Below, one piece after another: positions 8,177-17,140 of a stretch of DNA of 21,820 nt; the stretch's first letter is position 1; each line of letters opens with the position of its first letter. The DNA is from JADGQA01 sp964579855 (GTDB lineage: Bacteria > Bacteroidota > Ignavibacteria > UBA10030): the NCBI GenBank assembly GCA_964579855.1, contig CAZOIM010000041.1, positions 1-21,820 on the forward strand, read 5' to 3'. The notes beneath the pieces were generated by a model. The model searched no databases and was not told the DNA's origin. It saw only the letters and a list, made by a program, of their open reading frames with translations. The position numbers and the translations under genes were made by a program.

Positions 8177-9076
8177 CGCGTCATTCTTCTGTTCCTCGAT
8201 GGAGTCGGAATCGGGAAAAACGATCCCTCCACGAATCCCTTTTTCTCAGCCGATCTTCCTGCGCTAAAAAGCTTGCTCGGGGGTGTCTTGCCGACCCTTT
8301 CACAAAAACGAATTCACTCCAGCAAGGCTATCCTGGTCCCGGTCAATGCAACGCTTCGTATTCCCGGATTGCCGCAAAGTGGCACGGGGCAAACCGCGAT
8401 TTTTACCGGTGTCAACGGCGCAAAAATCTTCGGAAGACATTTCGGCCCCTATCCTCCTACCATCTTAAGACCAATTATAGAATCCAAAAATATATTTCGA
8501 CAGCTTAAGACTCGCGGCAAGACGGTTTCGTTTGCAAATGCATTTCCTCAACGCTTCTTCGAATATACAAGTTCAGGGACGCGTCGCCTTACGGTTACGA
8601 CCCTAGCCTGCATGCAGACAGGCGTGCCACTCCTCACCGCAAAAGAACTTAAAACAAATGAAGGTATTTCTGCAGACTTCACGAGAGCACGATGGCCGGA
8701 ACTCGGTCATCCAGATGTCCTTCCAGTCACCCCCAGGGAAGCGGGACATCATTTGTGGCACATCGCGGCAAAACACGATTTTACATTGTTCGAATATTGG
8801 GAGACTGATCACGCAGGACACAGCCAGAACATGAAACGGGGTGTCAGTGCACTGGAGAATTTTGATCAGTTTCTGTCGGGATTTCTTGAAGAATTCGATT
8901 CGAGCGAATCGTTGATGGTTCTCATTAGTGATCACGGAAACCTGGAAGACCTTTCGGTGAAGACACACACACGAAATCCCGTACCTTGTATCGCTGCCGG
9001 AAAATATGCAGACGAATTCATTTCTTCAGTACGCAATCTTACGCATATAACGCCAGCTATTCTTAAAATGTTCTGA
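8174..9076 (+). CDS. Alkaline-phosphatase-superfamily metalloenzyme (phosphomutase-like), substrate unknown
   Basis: A 300-residue member of the superfamily that contains cofactor-independent phosphoglycerate mutase, phosphopentomutase and alkaline phosphatase. Two-metal-site motifs are in the expected order: LDGVG (Asp9), SGTGQTA (69-75, carrying the candidate nucleophile Ser69 or Thr71), TDHAGH (Asp212, His213, His216) and SDHGN (Asp253, His254). The segment between about residues 85 and 200 takes the place of the cap domain and is much shorter than in the ~510-residue mutase, so a phosphatase or a mutase acting on a small substrate is plausible. There is no signal peptide, so it is cytoplasmic. 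It sits 52 bases after dtd and 5 bases before comEC, implying co-transcription with the latter. The true reaction is not evident. Confidence 0.85.
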   Translation: MRVILLFLDGVGIGKNDPSTNPFFSADLPALKSLLGGVLPTLSQKRIHSSKAILVPVNATLRIPGLPQSGTGQTAIFTGVNGAKIFGRHFGPYPPTILRPIIESKNIFRQLKTRGKTVSFANAFPQRFFEYTSSGTRRLTVTTLACMQTGVPLLTAKELKTNEGISADFTRARWPELGHPDVLPVTPREAGHHLWHIAAKHDFTLFEYWETDHAGHSQNMKRGVSALENFDQFLSGFLEEFDSSESLMVLISDHGNLEDLSVKTHTRNPVPCIAAGKYADEFISSVRNLTHITPAILKMF

Positions 9077-9081
9077 GAATC

Positions 9082-11520
9082 GTGATCGAGTCCATCCTCG
9101 CGAAACGACCAGCTGTTCGATTTGTGCTACTTCTTGTAGTCGGAATACTGCTGGCTAACATCTGCCGGCTGCCTTCCTGGTTTGGCCTTTCCTCCTTGCT
9201 ACTGACGTTTGGAAGCTCCGTTGTACTTCTGACATTGGGTAAGGAATCCGTGTCAGCGAATCTCCTGTTGCAGACTCTTGTGGTTTTGAGCGGATTCTAT
9301 TTGCAGACTGTGCAGAGGGATATCGCCGCAGCACGGAAGCTCAATCCTGAAACGAGCGAATCGGCCTGGATCATCGCACGAATGGAAAGTGAACCTTCAC
9401 GACAGGAAAAGAAGGCTACATTCGTGCTCAGGACCGAGTTGATAGAGGAAGCAGGAAAAAAGGATTTCAGGCAGAGACGGATACTCGCAACGTTGAGAGG
9501 ACTCACTGCCAACACCGACCTTTCGAGGCTTCGATGCGGATCGAAGATCGTTGGGCGTGCGATGCTTGAGCCATTCCCGTTTCAAAGAAACCCTGGAGAG
9601 TTTGATTACGGCCGTTATCTGACCCTGAATGATATCCAGGGTGTGGCAACCATTGCATCAATGGAGGATGTGACAATCACGAAAGAATCCGCACTAACGA
9701 GTTTCAATGCATTTGTCGGAGCGATGCAGAGATCGCTGTATGGTGCCATCGATCGTTACCATTCACCCGAGCAGGCGAGTTTTCTGAAAGGAGTCATTCT
9801 CGGGTATCGTGCTGATCTTTCAAACGAAGTAAAACAATCATTCATGAACACGGGGACAATCCATATCCTTGCAGTCTCAGGATCGAATGTCGCTGTGATT
9901 GTGCTTATCATCTATTCGATGTTCGGGTTCTTGCGTCTTCCGAAGAAACTTTCCGGCGGAGTTACAATCATCGGCATTGTCATTTTCATGTTTATCACCG
10001 GCGCAAGTCCTTCAGTAGTTCGTGCCACCATTATGGCAACGGTCATCCTTGTTGGGACTCTGTTTGAGAGGAAGGCAGACGTGTACAATTCACTGTGTGT
10101 TGCCGCAATTATCATCCTCTTGCTGGACTCAAACGCCTTGTTCGATGTTGGGTTCCAGCTTTCGTTTGCCGCGGTTATCTCAATAGTCTATGTATATCCA
10201 ATCCTCAGCAGACTCATTGAGCGTATTCCGGAGCGATTCGAGGAAATCAGAGGAATCGATTCCGTGTTGAAATTATTCGCAGTATCGCTCGCGGCACAAA
10301 TTGGAACGCTCCCGTTTACCGCCTACTACTTTGGTCGGGTTTCCATCGTCTCGCTTCTCGCAAATCTGATTGTCGTGCCCCTAAGCGGTCTCAACGTCTT
10401 GTTGGGAGTCGCGACCATCGCTGTCTCATCGATCATTCCGTTCGTTGCATCGTGCTATGCTGCCCTTAACAGCATAGCAATCAATTTCCTGCTTGGCTTC
10501 GTCAAGGTTGCCGGGAATGTGCCCTATGCATATGCTGAAACAGCACATTTTGAATTGTCACACGCAATCCTGTATTATGGGTTGATCGCGATTCTCCTTC
10601 ATGGCAATAACCCGATCGTCGTGAAATGGGGGACAATTACTTCACTATCTTTACTCGCTGTGGTCCTCGTAAGAGGGATCCTCATCAATCGTTCAGAACT
10701 CCTGAAGATTACCTTGATTGACGTTGGACAGGGAGACGCGATTCTGATTGAAACTCCGAATCATAAATCGATGCTTATCGATGCCGGGCCAAAGCAGTTC
10801 AAATACGATGCGGGAGAAAGGACGGTTGCTCCCTTCCTTGCACGTTCCGGAATTAGAGCGCTCGATGCCATCCTTGTTACACACGCACATAACGACCATA
10901 TTGGCGGGGTACCTTATCTTGTCGAACACTTCCATATATCAAACATGCTGATCTCAGACAGTAGCGGATATTCCTCATTGGCTCGAAAATTGAATGCAAC
11001 CGTCCGGAAAGTTGGGGTAACAGAACGCGAAGTCCAACGAGGTTTTGCTATCACAATTGATCCGAACATTCGCCTGTATGTTCTTCATCCGAAAATGCCG
11101 GAAGATCAGCAAAGAAGTTTGAATAATACCTCGGTAGTTGTTAAGTTGGTATATGGGAACAACTCTGCGGTCTTTGTCGGTGACGCGGAAAATGAGTCGG
11201 AGTCGAAGATGTGTCGGCGATATGGAGACTTTCTTGCCTCTGACATCCTCAAAGTCGGTCATCACGGGAGCAGAACAAGTTCAAGTGGTGTATTTCTGGA
11301 TCGGGTGAAACCTGCTGTGACTCTCGTTTCCGTTGGAACGAAAAACAAATTTGGACACCCATCGCAGGAGACGTTGGCCAGGCTTGTCCGCTTTGGATCG
11401 CAGGTCCACAGGACTGATAAAGAAGGGGCGCTCGTGTACGAAAGCGACGGCAGTTCCTGGTGGCAGTACAACTGGCGCAACAACGAAAGAAGGGTGTTGA
11501 CAACAAAGAGTGGGAGTTGA
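9082..11520 (+). CDS. comEC: ComEC/Rec2 DNA uptake channel with metallo-beta-lactamase domain
   Basis: Inner-membrane channel that takes single-stranded DNA into the cytoplasm during natural transformation. The 812-residue protein has the full architecture: a DUF4131-type N-terminus with membrane segments and a soluble domain (~1-190), the Competence membrane domain (~237-505, beginning GVILGYRADL and containing LAVSGSNVA), and a C-terminal metallo-beta-lactamase domain (~541-800). That domain keeps a complete metal motif, HAHNDH at 601-606, plus GHHGSRTSSSG, so it may act as the nuclease proposed for this domain. GTG at 9082 follows the upstream stop by 5 bases. Its last 61 bases overlap a longer form of the downstream mutase frame that I do not accept. 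Other competence genes are not in the window. Confidence 0.95.
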   Translation: MIESILAKRPAVRFVLLLVVGILLANICRLPSWFGLSSLLLTFGSSVVLLTLGKESVSANLLLQTLVVLSGFYLQTVQRDIAAARKLNPETSESAWIIARMESEPSRQEKKATFVLRTELIEEAGKKDFRQRRILATLRGLTANTDLSRLRCGSKIVGRAMLEPFPFQRNPGEFDYGRYLTLNDIQGVATIASMEDVTITKESALTSFNAFVGAMQRSLYGAIDRYHSPEQASFLKGVILGYRADLSNEVKQSFMNTGTIHILAVSGSNVAVIVLIIYSMFGFLRLPKKLSGGVTIIGIVIFMFITGASPSVVRATIMATVILVGTLFERKADVYNSLCVAAIIILLLDSNALFDVGFQLSFAAVISIVYVYPILSRLIERIPERFEEIRGIDSVLKLFAVSLAAQIGTLPFTAYYFGRVSIVSLLANLIVVPLSGLNVLLGVATIAVSSIIPFVASCYAALNSIAINFLLGFVKVAGNVPYAYAETAHFELSHAILYYGLIAILLHGNNPIVVKWGTITSLSLLAVVLVRGILINRSELLKITLIDVGQGDAILIETPNHKSMLIDAGPKQFKYDAGERTVAPFLARSGIRALDAILVTHAHNDHIGGVPYLVEHFHISNMLISDSSGYSSLARKLNATVRKVGVTEREVQRGFAITIDPNIRLYVLHPKMPEDQQRSLNNTSVVVKLVYGNNSAVFVGDAENESESKMCRRYGDFLASDILKVGHHGSRTSSSGVFLDRVKPAVTLVSVGTKNKFGHPSQETLARLVRFGSQVHRTDKEGALVYESDGSSWWQYNWRNNERRVLTTKSGS

Positions 11521-11561
11521 TTCTTGAAGGAAGTCGTGAGTTACTCAATTATGCTGGAAAC

Positions 11562-11576
11562 GAGGTAACGGAAATG
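11562..11576 (+). promoter_or_regulatory. Ribosome binding site fixing the mutase start
   Basis: GAGGT (11562-11566) stands seven bases before ATG 11574. The longer alternative, ATG 11460, lies inside comEC, has no ribosome site and adds 38 residues foreign to the family. Confidence 0.75.
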
Positions 11577-13217
11577 TCCGATTCATACGAACAAAAGAAA
11601 GAGCAGTGGGAGCGTGAATTCGTGGAACCTTCGATTAAAAAGCATCCGGAACGCAAACCGACGTTTGAGACGGATTCCGGCATAGCGATCGAACGACTTT
11701 ACTTGCCCGAGCCTTATGACTATGATGCGAAGAACGGATTCCCCGGCAAGTACCCTTACACTCGTGGAATATATCCGGACATGTACAGAAACCGTTTCTG
11801 GACAATGCGACAATATGCGGGATTTGGGACAGCTGAAGAATCGAACAAACGATATAAGTACCTGATTGCCAACGGGATCACTGGACTCTCGGTAGCGTTT
11901 GACCTGCCCACGCAGATGGGGTACGACTCCGACCATCCAATGGCAGAAGGGGAGGTCGGAAAAGTCGGCGTGGCAATCGACACCCTGGAAGATATGGAAC
12001 GACTGTTCGAAGGAATCAATCTTCAAGATGTGACGACTTCCATGACGATCAACGCAACGGCTGCAATTCTTCTCTGCATGTATGTCGCGGTTGCAAAAAA
12101 ACGCGGGGCGGATCTCAAGAAACTCTCAGGCACGGTTCAAAATGATATTCTCAAGGAGTATGCTGCGCGAGGCACGCACATTTACCCGCCGGCCTCGTCC
12201 ATGCGACTCGTGACCGATGTCTTCGAATGGTGCAGTGCAAATCTCCCCAAATGGAACACGATATCAATCAGCGGTTATCACATCAGGGAAGCAGGTGCTA
12301 CGGCTGTGCAGGAAGTGGCATTTACGCTGGCAAATGCCATTGCGTATGTTCAGTTCGCAGTCGATAGGGGTCTGGACGTGGACCGCTTTGGCGCTCAACT
12401 CTCGTTCTTCTTCAATGCCCACAACAACCTGTTTGAAGAGATCGCGAAATTTAGAGCCGCCCGGAGAATTTGGGCGGGAACTATGAAAAATCGATTTCAC
12501 GCCCGGAATGAGGAATCGATGAAACTCAGATTTCACGCCCAGACCGGTGGTGCGACACTGGCTGCCCAACAAATTGACAACAACGTGGTAAGGGTGACGC
12601 TCCAGGCCCTGGCGGCAGTCCTCGGAGGAACCCAATCCCTTCACACGAATTCAAGAGACGAGGCACTCGCATTGCCGACTGAAGAATCGGCACGACTCGC
12701 GTTGCGGACACAACAAATCATTGCCCACGAATCCGGGGTTACCGACACCGCAGATCCCCTGGCGGGATCGTATTTTGTGGAATCACTAACCGATCAGATT
12801 GAAAAACGGGTTCTCGACTATTTGCATCATATTGATGCTCTGGGAGGAGCAGTCAAAGCAATTGAACAGCAATATTACCAGAAAGAAATCGCCGCCAGCG
12901 CGTATGAGTATCAAACGGCGATTGAATCGAAAAACAAAATCATCGTCGGCGTGAATGAATATCGAACGGAGGAAGATCGGCAACCGGAACTACTTCGAAT
13001 CGATGAAAGTGTACGCGAACGTCAGGTGAATCATCTCAACGAAGTGCGACACAATAGAAATGAAAAGCAGGTGAGGGAGATTTTGGGACGTCTCGTTTCA
13101 TCTGCCCGCGGCTCATCGAATCTGATCCCAGACATTATGATCGCAGTCGAGCGGTATTGTACGGTCGGGGAAATATCGGATTCTCTCCGCAAGGCGTGGG
13201 GCGAGTACTCAAGTTGA
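11574..13217 (+). CDS. Methylmalonyl-CoA mutase, catalytic (large) subunit without B12 domain
   Basis: Catalyses adenosylcobalamin-dependent interconversion of (R)-methylmalonyl-CoA and succinyl-CoA, linking propionate metabolism to the TCA cycle. At 547 residues it holds only the TIM-barrel catalytic domain; the C-terminal cobalamin domain with DxHxxG is absent, so a separate small subunit is needed. Compared with the Propionibacterium enzyme (recalled numbering in brackets), Tyr81 (Tyr89), Ser106 (Ser114), Arg199 (Arg207) and His236 (His244) are all present. The Tyr/Arg pair is typical of methylmalonyl-CoA mutase, whereas isobutyryl-CoA mutases have Phe/Gln. Start at 11574 chosen by GAGGT upstream. 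It lies 53 bases after comEC. The epimerase, small subunit and MeaB-like GTPase are not in the window. Confidence 0.92.
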   Translation: MSDSYEQKKEQWEREFVEPSIKKHPERKPTFETDSGIAIERLYLPEPYDYDAKNGFPGKYPYTRGIYPDMYRNRFWTMRQYAGFGTAEESNKRYKYLIANGITGLSVAFDLPTQMGYDSDHPMAEGEVGKVGVAIDTLEDMERLFEGINLQDVTTSMTINATAAILLCMYVAVAKKRGADLKKLSGTVQNDILKEYAARGTHIYPPASSMRLVTDVFEWCSANLPKWNTISISGYHIREAGATAVQEVAFTLANAIAYVQFAVDRGLDVDRFGAQLSFFFNAHNNLFEEIAKFRAARRIWAGTMKNRFHARNEESMKLRFHAQTGGATLAAQQIDNNVVRVTLQALAAVLGGTQSLHTNSRDEALALPTEESARLALRTQQIIAHESGVTDTADPLAGSYFVESLTDQIEKRVLDYLHHIDALGGAVKAIEQQYYQKEIAASAYEYQTAIESKNKIIVGVNEYRTEEDRQPELLRIDESVRERQVNHLNEVRHNRNEKQVREILGRLVSSARGSSNLIPDIMIAVERYCTVGEISDSLRKAWGEYSS

Positions 13218-13362
13218 ACACTCACTTCAAGAACGAACATTTTGAGAATCGCATTCAAAGTGCCGCTTTGTGATTTGACGAATGCCTGGATTGCCATGGC
13301 GGCTCGGCTTCGTAGATTGTTTTCTGTCATGCTTCTGATGATGAGTCCAACAATAGGTTTGA

Positions 13363-13380
13363 TTATCGACTAATTGATAA
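13363..13380. promoter_or_regulatory. Imperfect dyad upstream of the T9SS protein gene
   Basis: TTATC and GATAA arms flank an 8-base centre, giving an 18-base imperfect dyad (14 of 18 positions symmetric) that ends 17 bases before the ATG at 13397. It could be an operator or chance. The 179-base gap 13218-13396 shows nothing else convincing. Confidence 0.2.
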
Positions 13381-13396
13381 CAGGTAATTTGGAGCC

Positions 13397-15328
13397 ATGA
13401 AGCTCCGCATTCTCAATAATCTTCCAGCGCGCTGTTATTGCGCGAAGGAATGGGTGCATTCGTCCGGCTTGCTCCAAAGCTTATTGACAACCCCGTTCCT
13501 TGAAGCATTGCTTCTTGTTTGCATGGTTGTCTCCGCAACTAACGTGTCGTATTCACAGCAAGTGCGGATGGTGATCGACGGATCAATTCGTTCACAAGAC
13601 AAGCCTTTCCCTCCGACTACCCGGATTCGCATTCTTCACGATGATGGTTCGATCGACAGAACAGTCCGTTTCTACGATCCCCAGAGATATAGATTCGGTG
13701 TTCGTCTTTCTTCCACCGATGGCTTTGTTGAAAATGAAAATATCCATTTTCGGATCGTAGTAACCGCACAAGATTCATTCCTTGCACGCGCTGTCGGATC
13801 CCCTTTGAAGTTCAAAGGCACAAATGAACCAATGGCGGCACCCACGACTCGCGTCGAGTTGTTTAGGAATTCATTGCCTACTATCTATCGATCGTTGCGA
13901 GATACGACAATTAAGGAAAATCAACTCCTCAGATATCGTATGGTCGCTATCGACAATGACGATGATACTGTTCATTTTGCCCTGCGTAATGGACCTTCAG
14001 GCACCTCGATTGATACGATAACAGGAATATTCTCCTGGATCCCAACGTTTGATCAAGCCGGAAAACACAAAATACAATTCCTTGTTTACGATGGTTATGA
14101 TACTGACGAGTCGCGAACGGCGATGATAACAGTGCAAAATGTGAACCGGCCCCCAAGAATTGTTGACAACGTCACCGATACCACGACGAGAGAAGGGGAT
14201 ACTCTTCGTTTCTCCATTGGGGCGTTGGATCCGGATGGTGATAAAATCTTCTATCGTGTGCAAGAGGCTCCGACTGGGTTATCGATCGATTCGCTTACAG
14301 GGAAGGTCGAGTGGATTCCATCATACGAACAGGCCGGTAATTATATTGTGCGCATCTTCGTCACAGATGGAGAACTATCAGACACATCCCGAAAACTCAG
14401 AATTGCTGTGTCCAATGTGAATCGACCGCCCATATTCGCATCGACAACATCTGATACAACGATCAACGAGGATCAGGAATTTGAACATCTCTTTGTCGCC
14501 ACTGATCCAGATCGCGACAGCATCTGGTATTCTCTAGATCGCGGCCCGGCGGGTGCAAGTCTTACGCCTGCGGGAATTTTACGTTGGAAACCGTCATTCT
14601 TTCAAGCCGGGGAATATGAAATCGTCGTTGCTGCGCACGATAAGGAATCGTCAGTTGACTTCGAAGTGAAAGTACGTGTCCTTAATGTTAATCGGCCACC
14701 AAATCCGGTTGTATTGGGTCGGCCGGTCGCAAACGATACCGTGCGCCTCATTCTGAACACGCCGGTCCGCTTCACATGGTCAAGGTCAATCGACCCCGAC
14801 ACTGATGATATTCTGACTTATACTCTCCACATTTGGGGCAACAAACTCGATACAATGATCGATAATCGATCGGATACAACGTGTCTTGTGAACATAAAGC
14901 CATTTCTTCAGCCGGAATCCATCTATCGATGGAGTGTCATCGTAATCGATGGAACGACGAGTATCTCTTCCGCTGACGTATACTCGTTCAGGACCTCTGC
15001 AGGAATCCTGGGTTCTGCAGAGACGATTAGCGCGATCCCCAAGATCTATTTTCTAGAGCAAAGTGTTCCGGATCCGTTCAACCCCTTGACGTCAATCCGG
15101 TATGCGCTGCCTGAAAGAAGCTATGTCAAACTGACGATTTTTAACATGCTCGGAGAGTCCCTCCTCATTCTGGTTTCGGGTGAGAAAGATGCGGGAGTTT
15201 ATGATGTTACGTTCGATGCAAGTGAGTTCACGAGCGGAGCCTATATGTTTCGACTTGACGCGCATCCGCTTTCTGGGAATCAATCGAAGGATTTCGTCAA
15301 TACGAAGAAAATGTTTATTGTGCGGTAA
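13397..15328 (+). CDS. Secreted Ig-repeat protein with type IX secretion sorting domain
   Basis: A 643-residue exported protein. A long N-region (~35 residues) precedes a hydrophobic signal core at ~36-52, with probable cleavage near VSYSQQ. After a ~100-residue domain come three tandem putative-Ig/cadherin-like repeats, each ending in NVNRPP at residues 248, 340 and 430 (spacing 92 and 90). An FnIII-like module follows (~434-540), then a type A T9SS C-terminal domain from residue ~553, recognisable by VPDPFNP, SIRYALPE, IFNMLGE, DAGVYDV, SGAYMFRL and a Lys-Lys near the end. It is therefore expected to cross the outer membrane by the Por machinery and be anchored or released. Start supported by GGAG just before the ATG. 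It carries no enzymatic domain; adhesion or a structural role is inference. Confidence 0.9.
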   Translation: MKLRILNNLPARCYCAKEWVHSSGLLQSLLTTPFLEALLLVCMVVSATNVSYSQQVRMVIDGSIRSQDKPFPPTTRIRILHDDGSIDRTVRFYDPQRYRFGVRLSSTDGFVENENIHFRIVVTAQDSFLARAVGSPLKFKGTNEPMAAPTTRVELFRNSLPTIYRSLRDTTIKENQLLRYRMVAIDNDDDTVHFALRNGPSGTSIDTITGIFSWIPTFDQAGKHKIQFLVYDGYDTDESRTAMITVQNVNRPPRIVDNVTDTTTREGDTLRFSIGALDPDGDKIFYRVQEAPTGLSIDSLTGKVEWIPSYEQAGNYIVRIFVTDGELSDTSRKLRIAVSNVNRPPIFASTTSDTTINEDQEFEHLFVATDPDRDSIWYSLDRGPAGASLTPAGILRWKPSFFQAGEYEIVVAAHDKESSVDFEVKVRVLNVNRPPNPVVLGRPVANDTVRLILNTPVRFTWSRSIDPDTDDILTYTLHIWGNKLDTMIDNRSDTTCLVNIKPFLQPESIYRWSVIVIDGTTSISSADVYSFRTSAGILGSAETISAIPKIYFLEQSVPDPFNPLTSIRYALPERSYVKLTIFNMLGESLLILVSGEKDAGVYDVTFDASEFTSGAYMFRLDAHPLSGNQSKDFVNTKKMFIVR

Positions 15329-15397
15329 CGGCCAAGATTGCTATTGTGATAAAAATAAGATGGACCATACGTCTCCTCAAATGTTTGGACAACAGCC

Positions 15398-16180
15398 GTG
15401 AAGATTTCTAAATCCAATGTGAGTCTTCTGCGTTCGCTCACACAGAAGAAGATTCGGGAACGCGAAAAGAAATTCGTTATCGAGGGCTGGAAGCCTCTGA
15501 AAGATGCACTTAATTCAGACTTCCAATTCGAATTTATCGCGATGAAACGAGAATATGCGGAGGATCCGGATTATAGCTCATTTGTCCGCGAAATCGAAAT
15601 GCGTGGAATCGAGCTAAAAGACATTTCAGACGCCGAGCTCAAACAGGTGACCGATACGGTGCATGCACAAGGTGTCGTTGCATTGCTTCAACAAAAGACA
15701 CGGGATATCGACGATGTCCTCACAACCGAATCTTCACAGATCGTGTTCTTGGATCGCATTGCTGATCCGGGAAACATGGGGACGATAGTGAGGACGTGTG
15801 ACTGGTTCGGCGTTGATTGCCTCATCTTGAGTGAGGGATGTGTGGATCTTTATAATGAGAAAGTGGTACGATCAACGTCGGGGTCCGTGTTCCACGTTCC
15901 GGTAGTCGAGCGTAAGGAGACCAATGCAATATTGCTGCAATTGAAGAATCAGGGATTTCAAATTGTCGCAGCGGCTGGAGATGCGAAACTATCGTATGTG
16001 GATGCGAAATATGGACACAAGAAAGTGATTGTCTTCGGGAACGAGGCCGGCGGCATACATGCGGATGCCCGCCGCGCTGCGGATGTGGTGGTGAGTATTC
16101 CACGGAGCGGGAAAGCAGAGTCGCTCAACGTGGCGATTGCCTGTGGTATCATTCTTTCGCATTTGAGGATTCGAGGATAA
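15398..16180 (+). CDS. TrmH/SpoU-family RNA 2'-O-methyltransferase
   Basis: SAM-dependent methyltransferase acting on tRNA or rRNA ribose, 260 residues. An N-terminal L30e-like substrate-binding domain (~1-105) precedes the trefoil-knot SPOUT domain. All three SpoU motifs are intact: motif 1 DRIADPGNMG with catalytic-type Asn126 and the following TIVRT, motif 2 FGNEAGG (Asn215, Glu216), motif 3 IPRSGKAESLNVA (Ser242, Leu243, Asn244). Its two-domain form resembles the RlmB/TsnR group that modifies 23S rRNA, but the target base cannot be assigned. The GTG at 15398 has no strong ribosome site; it lies 69 bases after the T9SS gene, where no terminator is visible. The peptidase gene starts 2 bases after its stop. 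Confidence 0.93.
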   Translation: MKISKSNVSLLRSLTQKKIREREKKFVIEGWKPLKDALNSDFQFEFIAMKREYAEDPDYSSFVREIEMRGIELKDISDAELKQVTDTVHAQGVVALLQQKTRDIDDVLTTESSQIVFLDRIADPGNMGTIVRTCDWFGVDCLILSEGCVDLYNEKVVRSTSGSVFHVPVVERKETNAILLQLKNQGFQIVAAAGDAKLSYVDAKYGHKKVIVFGNEAGGIHADARRAADVVVSIPRSGKAESLNVAIACGIILSHLRIRG

Positions 16181-16182
16181 CA

Positions 16183-17124
16183 ATGTTCACGGCCGTTGAA
16201 GGATTCAAGGTGGGTCACTACACCGATCCCAACTCACTGACTGGATGCTCAGTTATACTCTGTCCCCCGAAAACAAGGGCGAGTTGTGAGGTGCGCGGAA
16301 GCTCACCCGGGAGTCGTGAACTTGCCTTACTTCAGCCAGATAAAAAGATGGATGAAATTCATGCAATTCTCCTTAGCGGCGGGAGTGCTTTTGGTTTAGC
16401 TGCGGCCGACGGCGTCATGAAATTCCTAGAGGATCGTGATGTTGGATACCCCACCCCGTGGGGAAAAGTCCCGATAGTACCATCTGCAGTGATATTTGAC
16501 CTGAATGTGGGGAGACACGATATTCGTCCGAACGCAGATGCAGGTTATCAAGCGAGCAAAATTGCGTCTAGCGCCAACGCTGAGGAGGGAAACGTCGGTG
16601 CGGGGACCGGCGCAACCGTTGGTAAATGGAATGGTCTTGAGCACTGCATGAAGGGGGGAATTGGGAGCGCCTCGACTACAGTCGGAGATTTGGTGGTGGG
16701 ATGTCTTGTAGTAGTCAACGCTGTAGGGGATATCGTGGACAAGACAGGCAAGATCATTGCCGGTGCAAGATCAAAGCAAGGTCATTTCTACGGAGAAACG
16801 GATCCCAATAGAACATTCGTCCGTGGAAAAGTGCTGGAAAAGACAAACACAACTTTGGCAATCATTGCGACGAATGCGGATCTTGGCAAAGTGGAACTTT
16901 TCAGAGTGTCGCAGAGGATGCACGATGGATTTGCCCGCGCAATTTTTCCTGTTCACACTTCCTTCGACGGCGATATTTCGTTTGCCTTATCTTGGGGAAC
17001 GGTTCACGCGGATTTGGATTTCGTTGCGGAAATTGCCGCATCGATCACTGCGGATGCAATTCGACGCGCCGTTATGGCGGCAAGAACCACTCACGCCATT
17101 CCTGGATTGGCATCTCAAGAATAA
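16183..17124 (+). CDS. P1-family (DmpA/NylC-type) self-cleaving aminopeptidase/amidase
   Basis: A 313-residue N-terminal-nucleophile hydrolase of the P1 (S58) family, which includes beta-peptidyl aminopeptidase DmpA and nylon-oligomer hydrolase NylC. Conserved features are LLSGGSAFGLAAADGV near residues 63-78, GNVGAGTGATVGK near 136-148, and KTNTTLAIIATNA. In the family the precursor cleaves itself before a Ser/Thr that becomes the nucleophile; here the matching bond is Asn222-Thr223, which would give alpha (~222 residues) and beta (~91 residues) chains. No signal peptide is seen, so it is probably cytoplasmic. GAGGA about eight bases before the ATG, lying within the end of the upstream gene, supports the start. 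Natural substrate is unknown. Confidence 0.92.
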   Translation: MFTAVEGFKVGHYTDPNSLTGCSVILCPPKTRASCEVRGSSPGSRELALLQPDKKMDEIHAILLSGGSAFGLAAADGVMKFLEDRDVGYPTPWGKVPIVPSAVIFDLNVGRHDIRPNADAGYQASKIASSANAEEGNVGAGTGATVGKWNGLEHCMKGGIGSASTTVGDLVVGCLVVVNAVGDIVDKTGKIIAGARSKQGHFYGETDPNRTFVRGKVLEKTNTTLAIIATNADLGKVELFRVSQRMHDGFARAIFPVHTSFDGDISFALSWGTVHADLDFVAEIAASITADAIRRAVMAARTTHAIPGLASQE

Positions 17125-17140
17125 GGCCTTCGATTCCGCC

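Noticed and set aside
11460..11573. 38-codon N-terminal extension of the mutase from ATG 11460
   Set aside because: It lies within comEC in another frame, lacks a ribosome site, and a good site exists for ATG 11574.
13242..13373. 43-residue TTG-started frame between the mutase and T9SS genes
   Set aside because: No ribosome site, no recognisable domain, and short enough to be chance.
13358..13391. TTTG followed 23 bases later by TAATTTG, resembling the Bacteroidota -33/-7 promoter
   Set aside because: Spacing is too long, and transcription would start at or after the ATG and lose the GGAG ribosome site.
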